This document shows positions 47,708 to 56,617 of a DNA stretch of 64,000 nucleotides, one piece after another (position 1 is the stretch's first letter; every line of letters starts with the position of its first letter). The position numbers and the translations under genes are program-made. A model generated the notes under the pieces. It saw only the letters and a program-made list of their open reading frames with translations. It had not been told where the DNA came from and did no database searches. The DNA comes from an uncultured Bacilli bacterium (lineage in GTDB: Bacteria > Bacillota_I > Bacilli_A > RF39 > UBA660), in contig CASPWD010000009.1 of NCBI GenBank assembly GCA_949425635.1, forward strand, positions 35,795-99,794, read 5' to 3'.

Positions 47708-47744
47708 AGAAAAAAAGTAAATATTTTATAGAAATACTTACTTT
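47708..47744 (-). terminator. rho-independent terminator of recA
   Basis: AAGTAAgTATTT pairs with AATATTTACTT (about 47715-47742) a few bases after the recA stop codon; seven T residues follow on the minus strand. Confidence 0.7.
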
Positions 47745-47750
47745 AATCTA

Positions 47751-48824
47751 TTATTCTAAAACTTCTCCTGTTTCAGGATCTATTTCAATTTTTTTCTCTT
47801 TTTTACCAGCTGGTTTTTTCATACCATTTAGGATGTCATAATGTTCACGAATGGCATATTCCAATTCATTAGATAGTTCAGGATTATCTTTTAAGAAGGC
47901 TTTAACATTTTCTTTCCCTTGTCCTACTTTGTCACCATTGTATGAATACCATGCTCCACTTTTTTCAAGTGCTCCTATTTCTGTTGCTAAATCTACTATT
48001 TCTCCTTCTTTAGAAACACCTTCACCATACATAATATCAACTGTTGCAGTTCTAAATGGTGGAGCTACTTTATTTTTAACAACTTTTACATTTGTCTTAT
48101 TTCCGAAAACTTTATCTCCTTGCTTGATTTGCTCTGCTCTTCTTACTTCTAATCTAATAGATGAGTAGAATTTTAAAGCACGTCCTCCTGGAGTAGTCTC
48201 TGGATTTCCAAACATAACACCAACTTTCTCACGCAATTGGTTAATAAATATTGCTGTTGTCTTTGTTTTATTTAAAGTACCTGATAGTTTTCTTAAAGCT
48301 TGTGACATAAGTCTAGCTTGAAGTCCAACATGAGCGTCTCCCATTTCGCCTTCGATTTCAGCTTGGGGAACAAGTGCTGCTACCGAATCGATTACTACTA
48401 AATCAATAATTTCACTTCTTACTAGTGCTTCACAAATATCTAGAGCTTGTTCACCTGTATCTGGTTGTGAAAGCAATAGTTCATCTAAATTAACGCCTAG
48501 ATTTTTGGCATATACTGGATCAAGGGCATGTTCTGCATCAATGAAAGCTGCTCTACCACCGCTCTTTTGAACTTCAGCTATAGCATGTAATGCAAATGTT
48601 GTTTTACCAGAAGATTCTGGGCCATAAATTTCTACTATTCTACCTTTTGGATATCCGCCTACTCCTAATGCAACATCTAGAGTTATTGAACCTGATGAAG
48701 TTGATTCAATATTTAAATGAGCATCAGAACCAAGTTTCATTATTGAGCCTTTACCAAATTGTTTTTCTATATCAGCTAAAACTTGTTCTAAAGCTTTATC
48801 TGTCTTTTCGTTTGTTGTTTTCAT
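47751..48824 (-). CDS. recA: recombinase RecA
   Basis: 357 residues. RecA drives homologous strand exchange and LexA self-cleavage. Walker A is [17 protein letters not shown], Walker B is in [12 protein letters not shown], and the DNA-binding loops ([40 protein letters not shown]) are intact. The C-terminus is lysine-rich with an acidic end ([11 protein letters not shown]). GGGAGGAAA precedes the ATG, and a consensus promoter with an SOS box lies upstream. Monocistronic. Confidence 0.99.
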   Translation of the reverse strand: MKTTNEKTDKALEQVLADIEKQFGKGSIMKLGSDAHLNIESTSSGSITLDVALGVGGYPKGRIVEIYGPESSGKTTFALHAIAEVQKSGGRAAFIDAEHALDPVYAKNLGVNLDELLLSQPDTGEQALDICEALVRSEIIDLVVIDSVAALVPQAEIEGEMGDAHVGLQARLMSQALRKLSGTLNKTKTTAIFINQLREKVGVMFGNPETTPGGRALKFYSSIRLEVRRAEQIKQGDKVFGNKTNVKVVKNKVAPPFRTATVDIMYGEGVSKEGEIVDLATEIGALEKSGAWYSYNGDKVGQGKENVKAFLKDNPELSNELEYAIREHYDILNGMKKPAGKKEKKIEIDPETGEVLE

Positions 48825-48859
48825 TATTTTCCTCCCACTGTTTTCAATGACATCTTCAT

Positions 48860-48887
48860 TTTATAATATTTAAAAGTGTTTTGTCAA
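48860..48887 (-). promoter_or_regulatory. sigma-A promoter of recA
   Basis: Perfect TTGACA (48882-48887), 16 bases, TATAAA (48860-48865) on the minus strand. Confidence 0.75.
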
Positions 48888-48896
48888 TAGTTTTTT

Positions 48897-48910
48897 CGAA
48901 CAATTGTTTT
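48897..48910 (-). promoter_or_regulatory. LexA/DinR SOS box of recA
   Basis: CGAACAATTGTTTT (plus-strand reading) matches the Firmicutes SOS box CGAAC-N4-GTTCG in the CGAAC half and the GTT of the other half. It lies nine bases upstream of the -35, as expected for damage-inducible recA. Confidence 0.75.
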
Positions 48911-48924
48911 TAACTATTTTTTGG

Positions 48925-48969
48925 CAATAAAAAAAGAACTTTAGTCTCTTTTTAGAACTAAAATTCTTT
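48925..48969 (-). terminator. rho-independent terminator of pgsA
   Basis: A 13-bp stem with one wobble pair (48933-48945 with 48957-48969), a few bases after the pgsA stop codon, is followed by T-rich sequence on the minus strand. Confidence 0.75.
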
Positions 48970-48972
48970 TTT

Positions 48973-49605
48973 CTACATTTCAGAAAAGATAAAATCTTTA
49001 TTTGCCAAATAATATTGGCAAGCAGATACTACACTCATGATAGTTGCAAAATATATAAATAAGTAATCTATTCTAATTCCATTCCCAATAAAGGCAAATG
49101 GCATATTATAGAAGAATACTAAAGTTACTCCTATCATCATGCAAATTGTTTTGATTTTACCTGGCCAAGAAGCAGCAACTACTTTGCCTTTACTTCCTGA
49201 AGCCATTTTAATTGAATCGACTACGATATCTCTAGTAATAATGATTACTGGAACAATTAGCGGAATAAATTTATCGTAAGCTAAGATAATTAGTACTCCA
49301 TTAACTAAAACTTTATCAGCAATAGCATCCATTACTTTACCAAAGTCAGTAACTAAATTATATTTACGAGCAATGAAGCCATCTAAAAAGTCCGTTACTG
49401 AGCCAATCAAAAATAATACACCACAGATAATATACTTAAGATCAACATTTTCTACGCCAAAGATATTATAAACCGGAAATTCAACTCCAAGGTTATTCCA
49501 AGGCATACATAGTACAATTAGAACTATTGCAGACATAACAAGTCTTACACATGTTATTTTATTAGGTAAATTCATACCTTTTTTCTTTTTTTCTTCTTTT
49601 TTCAT
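48973..49605 (-). CDS. pgsA: CDP-diacylglycerol--glycerol-3-phosphate 3-phosphatidyltransferase
   Basis: 210 residues. It makes phosphatidylglycerol phosphate, the first step to phosphatidylglycerol, in the membrane. The CDP-alcohol phosphatidyltransferase motif DG-x2-AR-x8-G-x3-D-x3-D is seen in DFLDGFIARKYN and DFGKVMDAIADK. The start LPNKITCVRLVMSAIVLIVL is typical, and about five membrane helices can be traced. It follows the rodZ-like gene by 11 bases, an arrangement common in Firmicutes (rodZ-pgsA-...-recA). Confidence 0.95.
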   Translation of the reverse strand: MKKEEKKKKGMNLPNKITCVRLVMSAIVLIVLCMPWNNLGVEFPVYNIFGVENVDLKYIICGVLFLIGSVTDFLDGFIARKYNLVTDFGKVMDAIADKVLVNGVLIILAYDKFIPLIVPVIIITRDIVVDSIKMASGSKGKVVAASWPGKIKTICMMIGVTLVFFYNMPFAFIGNGIRIDYLFIYFATIMSVVSACQYYLANKDFIFSEM

Positions 49606-49616
49606 TTAAAACATTC

Positions 49617-50099
49617 CTATCTACTACTATCTACGTAGCTAACCATATTTGTAGTCATATTTTCAGCAGCAATCTGCTTAATTGACCAAAATATCACCAG
49701 TATAACTAAAACAGCTAAAGCACCTAAAAGTAAAATAAGAATTTTGTTACTTTCACTTTTAGTAGAACTTGTATATGGAGACACTATTTTTTCATCAGGA
49801 ATCTCCTCTTTTTGTTGTTCTTTCATTGCTTTTTCGATATCTTCTAGTGGTATTTTTGAAGTATATTCAAATAAATACTCATTAAATTCATCTATAATTT
49901 TATCAGGTTCTAACCCTAAGTACTTAGCATAATCATATATATAATTTTTAAGTACAAAGATATCTTTAAAACATCCGATGTTTCCATCTTCGATATTTTC
50001 TAATATTAGCGTCTTAATCTCTAAATCGTTACTGGCCTCTTCGATGCTTACCCCTGTTTCTTCACGAGTAGTTCGCAACAGGCAGCCAATCTCATTCAA
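49617..50099 (-). CDS. rodZ: RodZ-like helix-turn-helix membrane protein
   Basis: 160 residues. An N-terminal Cro/C1-type helix-turn-helix (IGCLLRTTREETGVSIEEAS, LEIKTLILENIEDGN, YIYDYAKYLGLEPDKIIDEF), an acidic linker and one membrane helix (about 117-139) with a short outer tail. RodZ links MreB filaments to the elongation machinery that shapes the cell. It is shorter than usual and lacks the outer beta-domain. Co-transcribed with pgsA. Confidence 0.85.
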   Translation of the reverse strand: MNEIGCLLRTTREETGVSIEEASNDLEIKTLILENIEDGNIGCFKDIFVLKNYIYDYAKYLGLEPDKIIDEFNEYLFEYTSKIPLEDIEKAMKEQQKEEIPDEKIVSPYTSSTKSESNKILILLLGALAVLVILVIFWSIKQIAAENMTTNMVSYVDSSR

Positions 50100-50138
50100 G
50101 ATTATTCACTCCTTTTCTTTTGAATAAAAATAAAATAA

Positions 50139-50489
50139 TAATTTTTAATAAGCCACGTTCTGTACCCATTACTGGGTGGCAAATATTTATCTACCTAAAA
50201 AATTAGGTCCTTTGCTTCGTTCTTGATTCCTAGCAAAGACTCCCCTACCAAAATTTGGGTTTCTCACTTGCGGGGTTTACCACGTTCCACTCTAGAAATT
50301 GCTTCCTAGACTCGTCTCTTTGGCACTTTTATATCTAATTTAATCCCAGAAGGACTATTTCGAAGCCGTTAGTACTTATGTACTACCTAAGGTTATTTTT
50401 TCCCTTAGCACAAACACTACAATCATCACAGACTGTGTGAGCTTGGACTTTCCTCTAACTATTACTAGCTAGCATTTGCCTAAAAATTA
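50139..50489 (-). ncRNA. rnpB: RNase P RNA
   Basis: The minus strand contains the conserved 5' block AGAGGAAAGTCC followed by GCTCACACAGTCTGTG, the GTAGTGTTTGTGCTAAGGG block, and the 3' block ACAGAACGTGGCTTA. The ends TAATTTTTA and TAAAAATTA (50481-50489 and 50139-50147) can pair as helix P1. This is the catalytic RNA that matures tRNA 5' ends, with the wording of Firmicutes (type B) molecules. It fills the ~400-base gap between rodZ and gpsB. The exact ends are estimated. Confidence 0.93.
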
Positions 50490-50496
50490 CTATTTA

Positions 50497-50826
50497 TTAT
50501 TCTTCGTTTTTACCATATACAACTTTTTCAAGTTGACTAAGTCTTCTAAGAAGGTCTACATTACTTACAGAACTACTTCCAGTTCCTTCAGCAGCCTCTA
50601 TATTCGCTTTAATACGACGTAATTCATTCTTTAACTTAGTATTTTCATCATTCATAATAGCTAATTCTTTCTTCATTTTTTTGATTAAAGTAATAAACTC
50701 ATTATAATCATTAATAACTAAATCCAAGAATTTATCTACCTCTTGTGGTCTATATCCTCTTGCATCAATTTTAAATTCTTTATCTAGAATCTCTCCTGGA
50801 CTTAATACAATTTTATCTGCATCCAT
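50497..50826 (-). CDS. gpsB: cell division protein GpsB (DivIVA family)
   Basis: 109 residues. The N-terminal DivIVA/GpsB domain is plain: LSPGEILDKEFKIDARGYRP and QEVDKFLDLVINDYNEF, followed by a coiled coil (KKMKKELAIMNDENTKLKNE). The C-terminal SNVDLLRRLSQLEKVVYG is the GpsB-specific trimerisation segment. GpsB coordinates penicillin-binding proteins between division and side-wall growth; a class A PBP gene lies 1 kb away on the opposite strand. AGGGTGATT precedes the ATG. Confidence 0.92.
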   Translation of the reverse strand: MDADKIVLSPGEILDKEFKIDARGYRPQEVDKFLDLVINDYNEFITLIKKMKKELAIMNDENTKLKNELRRIKANIEAAEGTGSSSVSNVDLLRRLSQLEKVVYGKNEE

Positions 50827-50852
50827 ATATAAATCACCCTTCTTATGTCAAA

Positions 50853-50882
50853 ATTATATATCGATATAGGACTATTTGTCAA
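50853..50882 (-). promoter_or_regulatory. putative promoter of gpsB
   Basis: Minus-strand TTGACA (50877-50882), 18 bases, TATAAT (50853-50858). The -35 overlaps the last codons of the 30-codon ORF upstream. Confidence 0.6.
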
Positions 50883-50964
50883 GGTCGCAAGAATTAAGTA
50901 GGACTTCTCTATCTACCATATTTACCATATCTATCATATCTTGAATAAAATATTCGATTCTCAT
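50872..50964 (-). CDS. small protein of 30 residues upstream of gpsB
   Basis: An ATG with a perfect AGGAGG seven bases upstream opens a 30-codon frame, MRIEYFIQDMIDMVNMVDRE to a C-terminal ...SCDLDK, ending in TAG. The peptide would be an acidic amphipathic helix with periodic I/M/V residues. It lies in a 285-base gap otherwise without genes, and its end overlaps the gpsB promoter. It could be a real small protein or a leader peptide. Evidence is the strong ribosome-binding site only. Confidence 0.5.
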   Translation of the reverse strand: MRIEYFIQDMIDMVNMVDREVLLNSCDLDK

Positions 50965-51111
50965 ATTATTCCTCCTACGTTTATAATAGACTAAATAAAA
51001 AATAAAGTCATTAAATTAGACAAAAATAGCAAAAAAAATACAATGTAAAGAAGATTACAAAGACTATATTTTCTTTTCTTTATATAGTATAATTATGTAA
51101 GGTGATTCAAA

Positions 51112-51675
51112 GTGCAATACCCTAATAATATAAAGAAATCCTATACTAAATTAGAAGTATCTCATAGTAATAGAGGTATGAATTTAGAAAATGCTATTAA
51201 TTTAAGCAACGAATATTATTTAAGAGTAGATAGAGCTTTGATATATAAGAAGCCTACTCCAATAGGAGTTGTTGATGTATCTTATAAGAATCACAAAAAA
51301 GTTATAGAGAAAGCTTACTTTAAAGAGCAATCTACTTTGGATTATAATGGATTATATAAAGGAAAGTATATTGAATTTGATGCGAAAGAAACTTTAAATA
51401 AGACATCTTTTCCTTTATCTAATATTCATGAACATCAAACAGTTCAAATAAGAAATGTTATAAAACATGGTGGAATCGTATTTTTAATAATCAGGATGAA
51501 TAATATTAATTATTTGTTAACTGGTGAAGATTATATAGCTTATATAGATAATGAAACTAGAAAATCAATAAGCTATAATTATATTAGAGAGAAAGCTCAT
51601 ATAATTAAGGAAGCATATCAACCACAATTAGATTATCTGAAAGTTGTGGATGAAGTTTATTTTAAAGGAGAGTAA
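51112..51675 (+). CDS. recU: Holliday junction resolvase RecU
   Basis: 187 residues from a GTG with AAGGTGAT upstream. RecU cuts four-way junctions during recombination and chromosome segregation in Firmicutes. Family blocks: NRGMNLENAINLSNEYY, KKPTPIGVVDVSYKN, STLDYNGLYKGKYIEFDAKE with the nuclease D-x-E-x-K-type residues in EFDAKET, and NKTSFPLSNIHEHQ. Stop and PBP start are three bases apart, reproducing the recU-PBP1 operon of Bacillus. A TATAAT at 51088-51093 is a possible -10. Confidence 0.95.
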   Translation: MQYPNNIKKSYTKLEVSHSNRGMNLENAINLSNEYYLRVDRALIYKKPTPIGVVDVSYKNHKKVIEKAYFKEQSTLDYNGLYKGKYIEFDAKETLNKTSFPLSNIHEHQTVQIRNVIKHGGIVFLIIRMNNINYLLTGEDYIAYIDNETRKSISYNYIREKAHIIKEAYQPQLDYLKVVDEVYFKGE

Positions 51676-51678
51676 AAA

Positions 51679-54462
51679 ATGGCTACAAAAAATGTAAGTA
51701 CTAGTAATTCTAATAAAGGTAAAGCATCTAGTACATCAAAAAAAGCTATCACTATTAGTAAAGATGCTAAAGGTAATAAGCCAGTTAAATCTTCTATTGC
51801 TAGTAATCCTAAAAAGAAACTGGTTTCTGGAGTAAATAAACCGGGAACACTAGTTAAAGGTGAAAAGCCTAAAAAGAAGAAAAAGAAAACTGGTAAGATC
51901 ATTAATGCAATACTTTCAATATTAATGTTTTTAGGTATTTGTGTTATGGTTTTAGTTATGGCATTCTGTGTTTATATAGTTGTATCTGCCCCACCTTTTG
52001 AGGCTGATAAGTTATATTCACAAGAGGCATCTATTTTCCTAGATAAAGAAGGAGAAGAATTTGCTCGTGTTGGTACTGAAAAACGTGAAACTAAAACTTA
52101 TGAAGAATTACCTCAAACTTTTGTTGATGCATTAGTTGCAACAGAAGATTCAAGATTCTTCCAACATAATGGATTCGACGTTATTCGTTTTGTTAAAGCA
52201 TCTTTAGGACAATTAGCTGGTAATAGTGGTGCTGGTGGTGCTTCAACGCTAACCATGCAAGTTGCTAAAAACACATTTAGTAAAAATGAAGACGGAACTG
52301 TTGAGGCTCATGGTATAAAAGGTATCGTTCGTAAATTTACAGATATCTATATGGCAATTTTCTTAATTGAAAGAAACTATACTAAAGAAGAAATTATTGA
52401 GTTCTATGCTAATTCACAAGAACTTGGTAGTAACTCGTTTGGAGTTGAACAAGCTTCACAAACCTATTTTGGTAAATCCGTATCTGATTTATCATTAACG
52501 GAATCGGCTATTCTAGTTGGATTATTTAATGGTCCTAGTATTTATAATCCTTATATATATCCAGAAAATACTGAATATAGACGTGCTGTTGTATTAGATT
52601 TAATGGTTAGACATGGTTATATTACTGAAGAACAAGCTGATGATGCTAAAGCAATTCCTGTTGAATCTTTACTTACTGAGTATACAATTGATGAAACGAA
52701 TCCTTATCAACAATATTTAGATGTTGCTATTGATGAAGTTATCGAAAAAACTGGAAAGAATCCATATACTACATCAATGATTGTTTATACTAATTTAGAT
52801 CGTACTGTTCAACAATATATGACTGATTTAAATGAAGGTAAATTAGGATACAAATGGAAAACATATAGTTATAATGATTATAAAGATGTTATTCAAGTTG
52901 GTATGGTTGTTACTGATGTTCATGATGGTTCTATTATCGCCGTTAATGGTGGTAGAAATAAAAAAGGTCAAAGAAATCAAAGTTTAGCAACATCTTATTT
53001 CCAACCTGGTTCTACAGCAAAACCAATATTCGCTTATGGACCATACTTAGAATATAATAATGGAAATACTGGTACTCTATTCTTCGATAATCCAATGACT
53101 TATTCAACTGGTCAATCATTAAAGAATAGTGATGGAAGTTATATGGGAGCTATTACAATGCGTCAGGCTTTAGCTCATTCACAAAATATTCCAGCAGTTC
53201 AAGCATTCCAAGCTGTAAATAAAAATAAAATATCTGAATTTGTTCACGGCTTAGGTATTGATTATTGTTCATATGGAAACGGAAGAAATAATGCTCCAAC
53301 AGACTGTAACCTATATGAAGCTGCCGCAATTGGTGGTGGATATGAAGTAAGTCCAAAAGATATGGCTGCTGCTTATGGTGCGTTTGCTAGAGGCGGATAT
53401 TATATTGAAGCCTATACTATTTCTAAAATAGTTTATCGTGAGACTGATGAACAAGTAGAATTTAAATACGATAAAGTTCAAGCAATGAGCGAAGAAACAG
53501 CTTATATGATGACTGATATGTTAATGACAACTAAACAAACTTGGGCTGGTAATGTTATTCATGCAAGTGGTACTGATATAGCTTTAAAAACTGGTACAGC
53601 TACATATGATTCTTCAGTACTAAAAACATATAATATTCCAAATACAGCTTCTTCTGCTAACTGGGTTATAACCTACTCTCCTGATTATGTTATATCATGT
53701 TGGTATGGAGTTGAAAAAGCAGACTATAAAGTTTATACAGATTCTGTAGCAGCGGCTGTTCAAAAGAAACAAGTTGTTGCAGCAATTGCAAATAGAGTAT
53801 TTAAAAAGAACTCAAAATTTACAAAACCTCATGGAGTTGTAGCTTCTAAATATGAGGTAGAAACATTCCCTCCAGCATTACCATCAGAATATACTCCATC
53901 TAATTTAATTTCGACTGAGCTTTTTAAGAAGGGGACTGAGCCAAGTGCGGTATCGGAGAGATTTAGCCAATTACGAAATCCAACAAATGGTAGTGCTGAG
54001 GTAACTGGTAATCAAATTTCTCTTAGCTGGAGTGAAATAAGTACACCTAATGCAATAAGTCAAACATACTTACAAAGATTCTTTAAAGAGAATTATGGAC
54101 AATTTGCTGATATGTACTTAAATAAAAGAATTAGTTATAATGATGCTAATATTGGTACTCTTGGATATAGAGTTTATCTACAAACTGAATCTGGAGCACT
54201 TCAAAATATTGGTTATACTGTAAATCCATATTTTACATATAATGCACCATCTAGTGGAACATATAACTTCGTTATAAAATCAGCATATAGTATATTTGAT
54301 GCTAATATGAGTTCTGGTCATACAATAACAGTTAGTGTTGGTGATGGAAGTGGAGATAATGAAATTGATATCCCTACTCCTGATGATAATGACGAGAACA
54401 AAGATAATAATGATAACGATAATGAAAATGAAGAAAATAATGAAAATGGGGATTTACAATAA
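51679..54462 (+). CDS. pbpA: class A penicillin-binding protein (PBP1a)
   Basis: 927 residues. A K/S/T-rich cytosolic tail (~75 residues), one membrane helix (about 76-102), a GT51 glycosyltransferase domain with EDSRFFQHNGFD and GASTLTMQVAKNTF, and a transpeptidase domain with the serine motif STAKP, SQN-type motif and KTGTATYD. After ~720 comes an FN3-like domain and an extremely acidic D/N/E tail. It polymerises and cross-links peptidoglycan at the outer face of the membrane. Coupled to recU. The symbol is generic; the orthologue could be called ponA. Confidence 0.93.
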   Translation: MATKNVSTSNSNKGKASSTSKKAITISKDAKGNKPVKSSIASNPKKKLVSGVNKPGTLVKGEKPKKKKKKTGKIINAILSILMFLGICVMVLVMAFCVYIVVSAPPFEADKLYSQEASIFLDKEGEEFARVGTEKRETKTYEELPQTFVDALVATEDSRFFQHNGFDVIRFVKASLGQLAGNSGAGGASTLTMQVAKNTFSKNEDGTVEAHGIKGIVRKFTDIYMAIFLIERNYTKEEIIEFYANSQELGSNSFGVEQASQTYFGKSVSDLSLTESAILVGLFNGPSIYNPYIYPENTEYRRAVVLDLMVRHGYITEEQADDAKAIPVESLLTEYTIDETNPYQQYLDVAIDEVIEKTGKNPYTTSMIVYTNLDRTVQQYMTDLNEGKLGYKWKTYSYNDYKDVIQVGMVVTDVHDGSIIAVNGGRNKKGQRNQSLATSYFQPGSTAKPIFAYGPYLEYNNGNTGTLFFDNPMTYSTGQSLKNSDGSYMGAITMRQALAHSQNIPAVQAFQAVNKNKISEFVHGLGIDYCSYGNGRNNAPTDCNLYEAAAIGGGYEVSPKDMAAAYGAFARGGYYIEAYTISKIVYRETDEQVEFKYDKVQAMSEETAYMMTDMLMTTKQTWAGNVIHASGTDIALKTGTATYDSSVLKTYNIPNTASSANWVITYSPDYVISCWYGVEKADYKVYTDSVAAAVQKKQVVAAIANRVFKKNSKFTKPHGVVASKYEVETFPPALPSEYTPSNLISTELFKKGTEPSAVSERFSQLRNPTNGSAEVTGNQISLSWSEISTPNAISQTYLQRFFKENYGQFADMYLNKRISYNDANIGTLGYRVYLQTESGALQNIGYTVNPYFTYNAPSSGTYNFVIKSAYSIFDANMSSGHTITVSVGDGSGDNEIDIPTPDDNDENKDNNDNDNENEENNENGDLQ

Positions 54463-54467
54463 TATAT

Positions 54468-54497
54468 AAAACATGTAGAAATCTACATGTTTTTTTC
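54468..54497 (+). terminator. rho-independent terminator of recU-PBP
   Basis: A 10-bp perfect stem (54470-54479 with 54482-54491), closely after the PBP stop codon, is followed by seven T residues on the plus strand. Confidence 0.85.
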
Positions 54498-54500
54498 ATA

Positions 54501-54536
54501 CAGAAAAAAGACTTATTTAAATAGAAATAAGTCTTT
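54501..54536 (-). terminator. rho-independent terminator of surface locus 3
   Basis: A 12-bp perfect stem (54507-54518 with 54525-54536), 13 bases after the stop codon at 54550, is followed by TTTTTTCTG on the minus strand. Confidence 0.85.
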
Positions 54537-54549
54537 TAACATACGTTTA

Positions 54550-55260
54550 TTATTGTTTATTTGGAGAAATTGATACAGGATAATTTCCTATAATATTTTG
54601 TACAGCATCTACATATGTATCTTCACTATATTGTAGAGTTGTAATTGTGATATTTAATTCATACTTTGCTCCTGTATATCCATTACCATCTGATTCACAT
54701 GATTTCGATGTTCTTGCAACTTTTGGAGCATTTTCTGATTCAGGATCAGGAATTTCATTATCATCCTTATCATAATAAGTTGTTGTACAAATAATGCCTT
54801 TTCCTTCTTCATCACTTAAATTTTCATTTAGAGTTACATTTTCAATAAAGTTAATATTTTCATTTGGAGAAAGAGCGTAACTTAAATAATAAGTATTTGT
54901 GGCTCCTTCTACCTTTGTCCAGTCGCTGCTTGGTGTAAATTGAACAATTCTTTCATTATTAAATTCAAGAGATAATTCTTTACCATTTTTACTTGTCCAT
55001 GACTCTTCGTATTGTACAACAACAGCCATAGAAATATCACTAGCATTTCTTACATTAACGACTTTTTCCACTGTTTGTCCTGGTGTCCAATCGTCTGGGG
55101 ATTCAAATTTTTCAGAAAATTCAGCTTTAAAATCTGCTGTTTCAAAAATATTATCAAAAGTTCCTGTACTGGTAAAGAAGGCAATTGTTCCCCCTACTAC
55201 TCCAATCATTGCTAAGGCCAATATAGCAATTAAAGATTTCTTGTTTTTTATTTTTTCCAT
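54550..55260 (-). CDS. SipW-dependent biofilm-matrix-type protein (BsaA-like)
   Basis: 236 residues, with AAAGGA upstream. The signal LIAILALAMIGVVGGTIAFF is SipW-cognate, and the mature start FESPDDWTPGQTVEKVVNV matches the BsaA family entry motif. Further shared blocks are ENVTLNENL, a C-terminal GYTGAKYELNITITTLQYS and an E/D-rich loop with a CTTTYYDKDDNE segment. It is the counterpart of the gene at 8833 and the last gene of locus 3. Between it and the preceding gene lies a relic of sipW where locus 1 has an intact one. Confidence 0.86.
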   Translation of the reverse strand: MEKIKNKKSLIAILALAMIGVVGGTIAFFTSTGTFDNIFETADFKAEFSEKFESPDDWTPGQTVEKVVNVRNASDISMAVVVQYEESWTSKNGKELSLEFNNERIVQFTPSSDWTKVEGATNTYYLSYALSPNENINFIENVTLNENLSDEEGKGIICTTTYYDKDDNEIPDPESENAPKVARTSKSCESDGNGYTGAKYELNITITTLQYSEDTYVDAVQNIIGNYPVSISPNKQ

Positions 55261-55267
55261 TTTACTA

Positions 55268-55333
55268 CATCCTTTCTATTATTTATATCAAAAATACTTA
55301 CAAAGAAATATTTGATACTAAAATTATTAATAT
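55268..55333 (-). pseudogene. relic of sipW 3' end
   Basis: Read on the minus strand, this 66-base gap matches the 3' end of sipW of locus 1 (9580-9650): shared blocks include TTTTxGTATC, GTAAGxAxxTTTGATATAAA and AATAGAAAGGATG, with a small deletion between the first two. The same stretch supplies the ribosome-binding site of the next gene in both loci. It shows that locus 3 once had a sipW at this position, which was deleted. Confidence 0.65.
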
Positions 55334-55336
55334 TAA

Positions 55337-55987
55337 TTATCTTTTAGTTATGTCTACTTTTGTTTGCCAATAATCTTTATATGAATCCTTTTCATATTGA
55401 ACTGTTTCTATCTTTATAGTTAATGTATACTTAGCTCCTACATACTTAGAAATCATTGGTTGGCATTTAGAACTTAAGATAATTCCGTTTTCATTTTTCT
55501 TCGATTCAATACATTCATATTCAATCTCCAAATCTTCATTTAAAGTAACATAGTCAATTAATAAAGAACTTTCTTCATCTTTTCCTAAAACATATTTATA
55601 GTAATAATATGTTTTCATGTTACCTTGTTCATCTGTTTGATTTTCAGCAATCCAATCACTGTTAGGAAAGTTTTTATAAACAATCTCCATATCAGAGTTA
55701 TTTTCTATTAAATCGCCATCTGCATCTTTCCATTCTTCAACAATTGAAGCTCTAGCTACTACGTCAATGTCACCAGTATTTGTTATAGAAATTTGCTTAT
55801 CAACACTTCTTCCTGGTAACCAATCATCTGGACTTTCAAATATTTCATTAGCTACTGTGCTATATGTTGGTACATTAAAAGCGTTTGGAAAAAGTGATGA
55901 CATTCTAGAGAAAGCATATGTTGCTCCAACGATTCCTATAAAGATGAAACAAAATGAAATACTTAAAATTTTTAGTTTATTTTTCAT
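55337..55987 (-). CDS. SipW-dependent biofilm-matrix-type protein (BsaA-like)
   Basis: 216 residues with AAAGGAGGAA upstream. The signal (LSISFCFIFIGIVGATYAF) is followed by FESPDDWLPGRSVDKQISI, a very close match to the locus 1 BsaA-like protein (DAPTDWLPGQETSKKVYV). Later blocks TYYYYKYVLGKDEESSLLID and KYTLTIKIETVQYEKDSYKD are nearly shared with that protein. It occupies the slot held by sipW in locus 1, so it was gained by duplication when, or after, sipW was lost. Probable fibre subunit. Confidence 0.86.
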   Translation of the reverse strand: MKNKLKILSISFCFIFIGIVGATYAFSRMSSLFPNAFNVPTYSTVANEIFESPDDWLPGRSVDKQISITNTGDIDVVARASIVEEWKDADGDLIENNSDMEIVYKNFPNSDWIAENQTDEQGNMKTYYYYKYVLGKDEESSLLIDYVTLNEDLEIEYECIESKKNENGIILSSKCQPMISKYVGAKYTLTIKIETVQYEKDSYKDYWQTKVDITKR

Positions 55988-56005
55988 ACTAAATATGTTC
56001 CTCCT

Positions 56006-56605
56006 TTAGGCGAATGGCCATGATACTTCATCATTATTTATATTTACTTCATATTTCCAAATATCTTTAATCGCTTTTTCGTCACCTTGTAGTGCCTCAA
56101 AATTAAAATCTAATTCATAATCATAATTAAAGTATTTTTCATAATCTGGTGAGTTAGCTAGAACACTTAAATTAAGATTAATACTTTCTAATACTTGGAC
56201 GCTACTATCCGCATTTAAAATTTTAGAATAGTAATACCATCCATCTGGACCTAGAATAAAGTCAGATAGCCATTCATTAGTCCATTTCTTATCTACAACC
56301 TCTTTGCCATTTATCTTATTACTTAAAGTAAGCAAGAAGTCATCATCATCTTGTAAACTCCATATTTCATTATAAGATACTCTTATTACGACTGGGGTGT
56401 TTCCTCTATTAACAAAATTTACTTCTTTTTTACCGAATTTTCCTTCAAATACCTCTTCTATTTGAACATCATATGTAGCAGTACTAAAGGGGTTTATAAA
56501 AGAATTATTGCTACCAAATAAAGCGTATACGACTCCTACTACTCCAATAGTCAGGAGAGTAATAAGAGCTATAATTGGTTTCTTATTTAACTTTAACTTC
56601 TTCAT
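56006..56605 (-). CDS. SipW-dependent secreted protein (divergent BsaA-like)
   Basis: 199 residues, with GAGGGT ahead of the ATG. SipW-type signal (IIALITLLTIGVVGVVYALF), then a compact domain sharing RVSYNEIWSL, LSNKINGKEVVDKKW, GPDGWYYYSK and FEALQGDEKAIKDIW with the locus 1 protein at 10057. It lacks that protein's ~45-residue insertion and so may represent the simpler ancestral form. Second non-identical fibre component of locus 3. Confidence 0.83.
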   Translation of the reverse strand: MKKLKLNKKPIIALITLLTIGVVGVVYALFGSNNSFINPFSTATYDVQIEEVFEGKFGKKEVNFVNRGNTPVVIRVSYNEIWSLQDDDDFLLTLSNKINGKEVVDKKWTNEWLSDFILGPDGWYYYSKILNADSSVQVLESINLNLSVLANSPDYEKYFNYDYELDFNFEALQGDEKAIKDIWKYEVNINNDEVSWPFA

Positions 56606-56617
56606 ATTTTACCCTCT

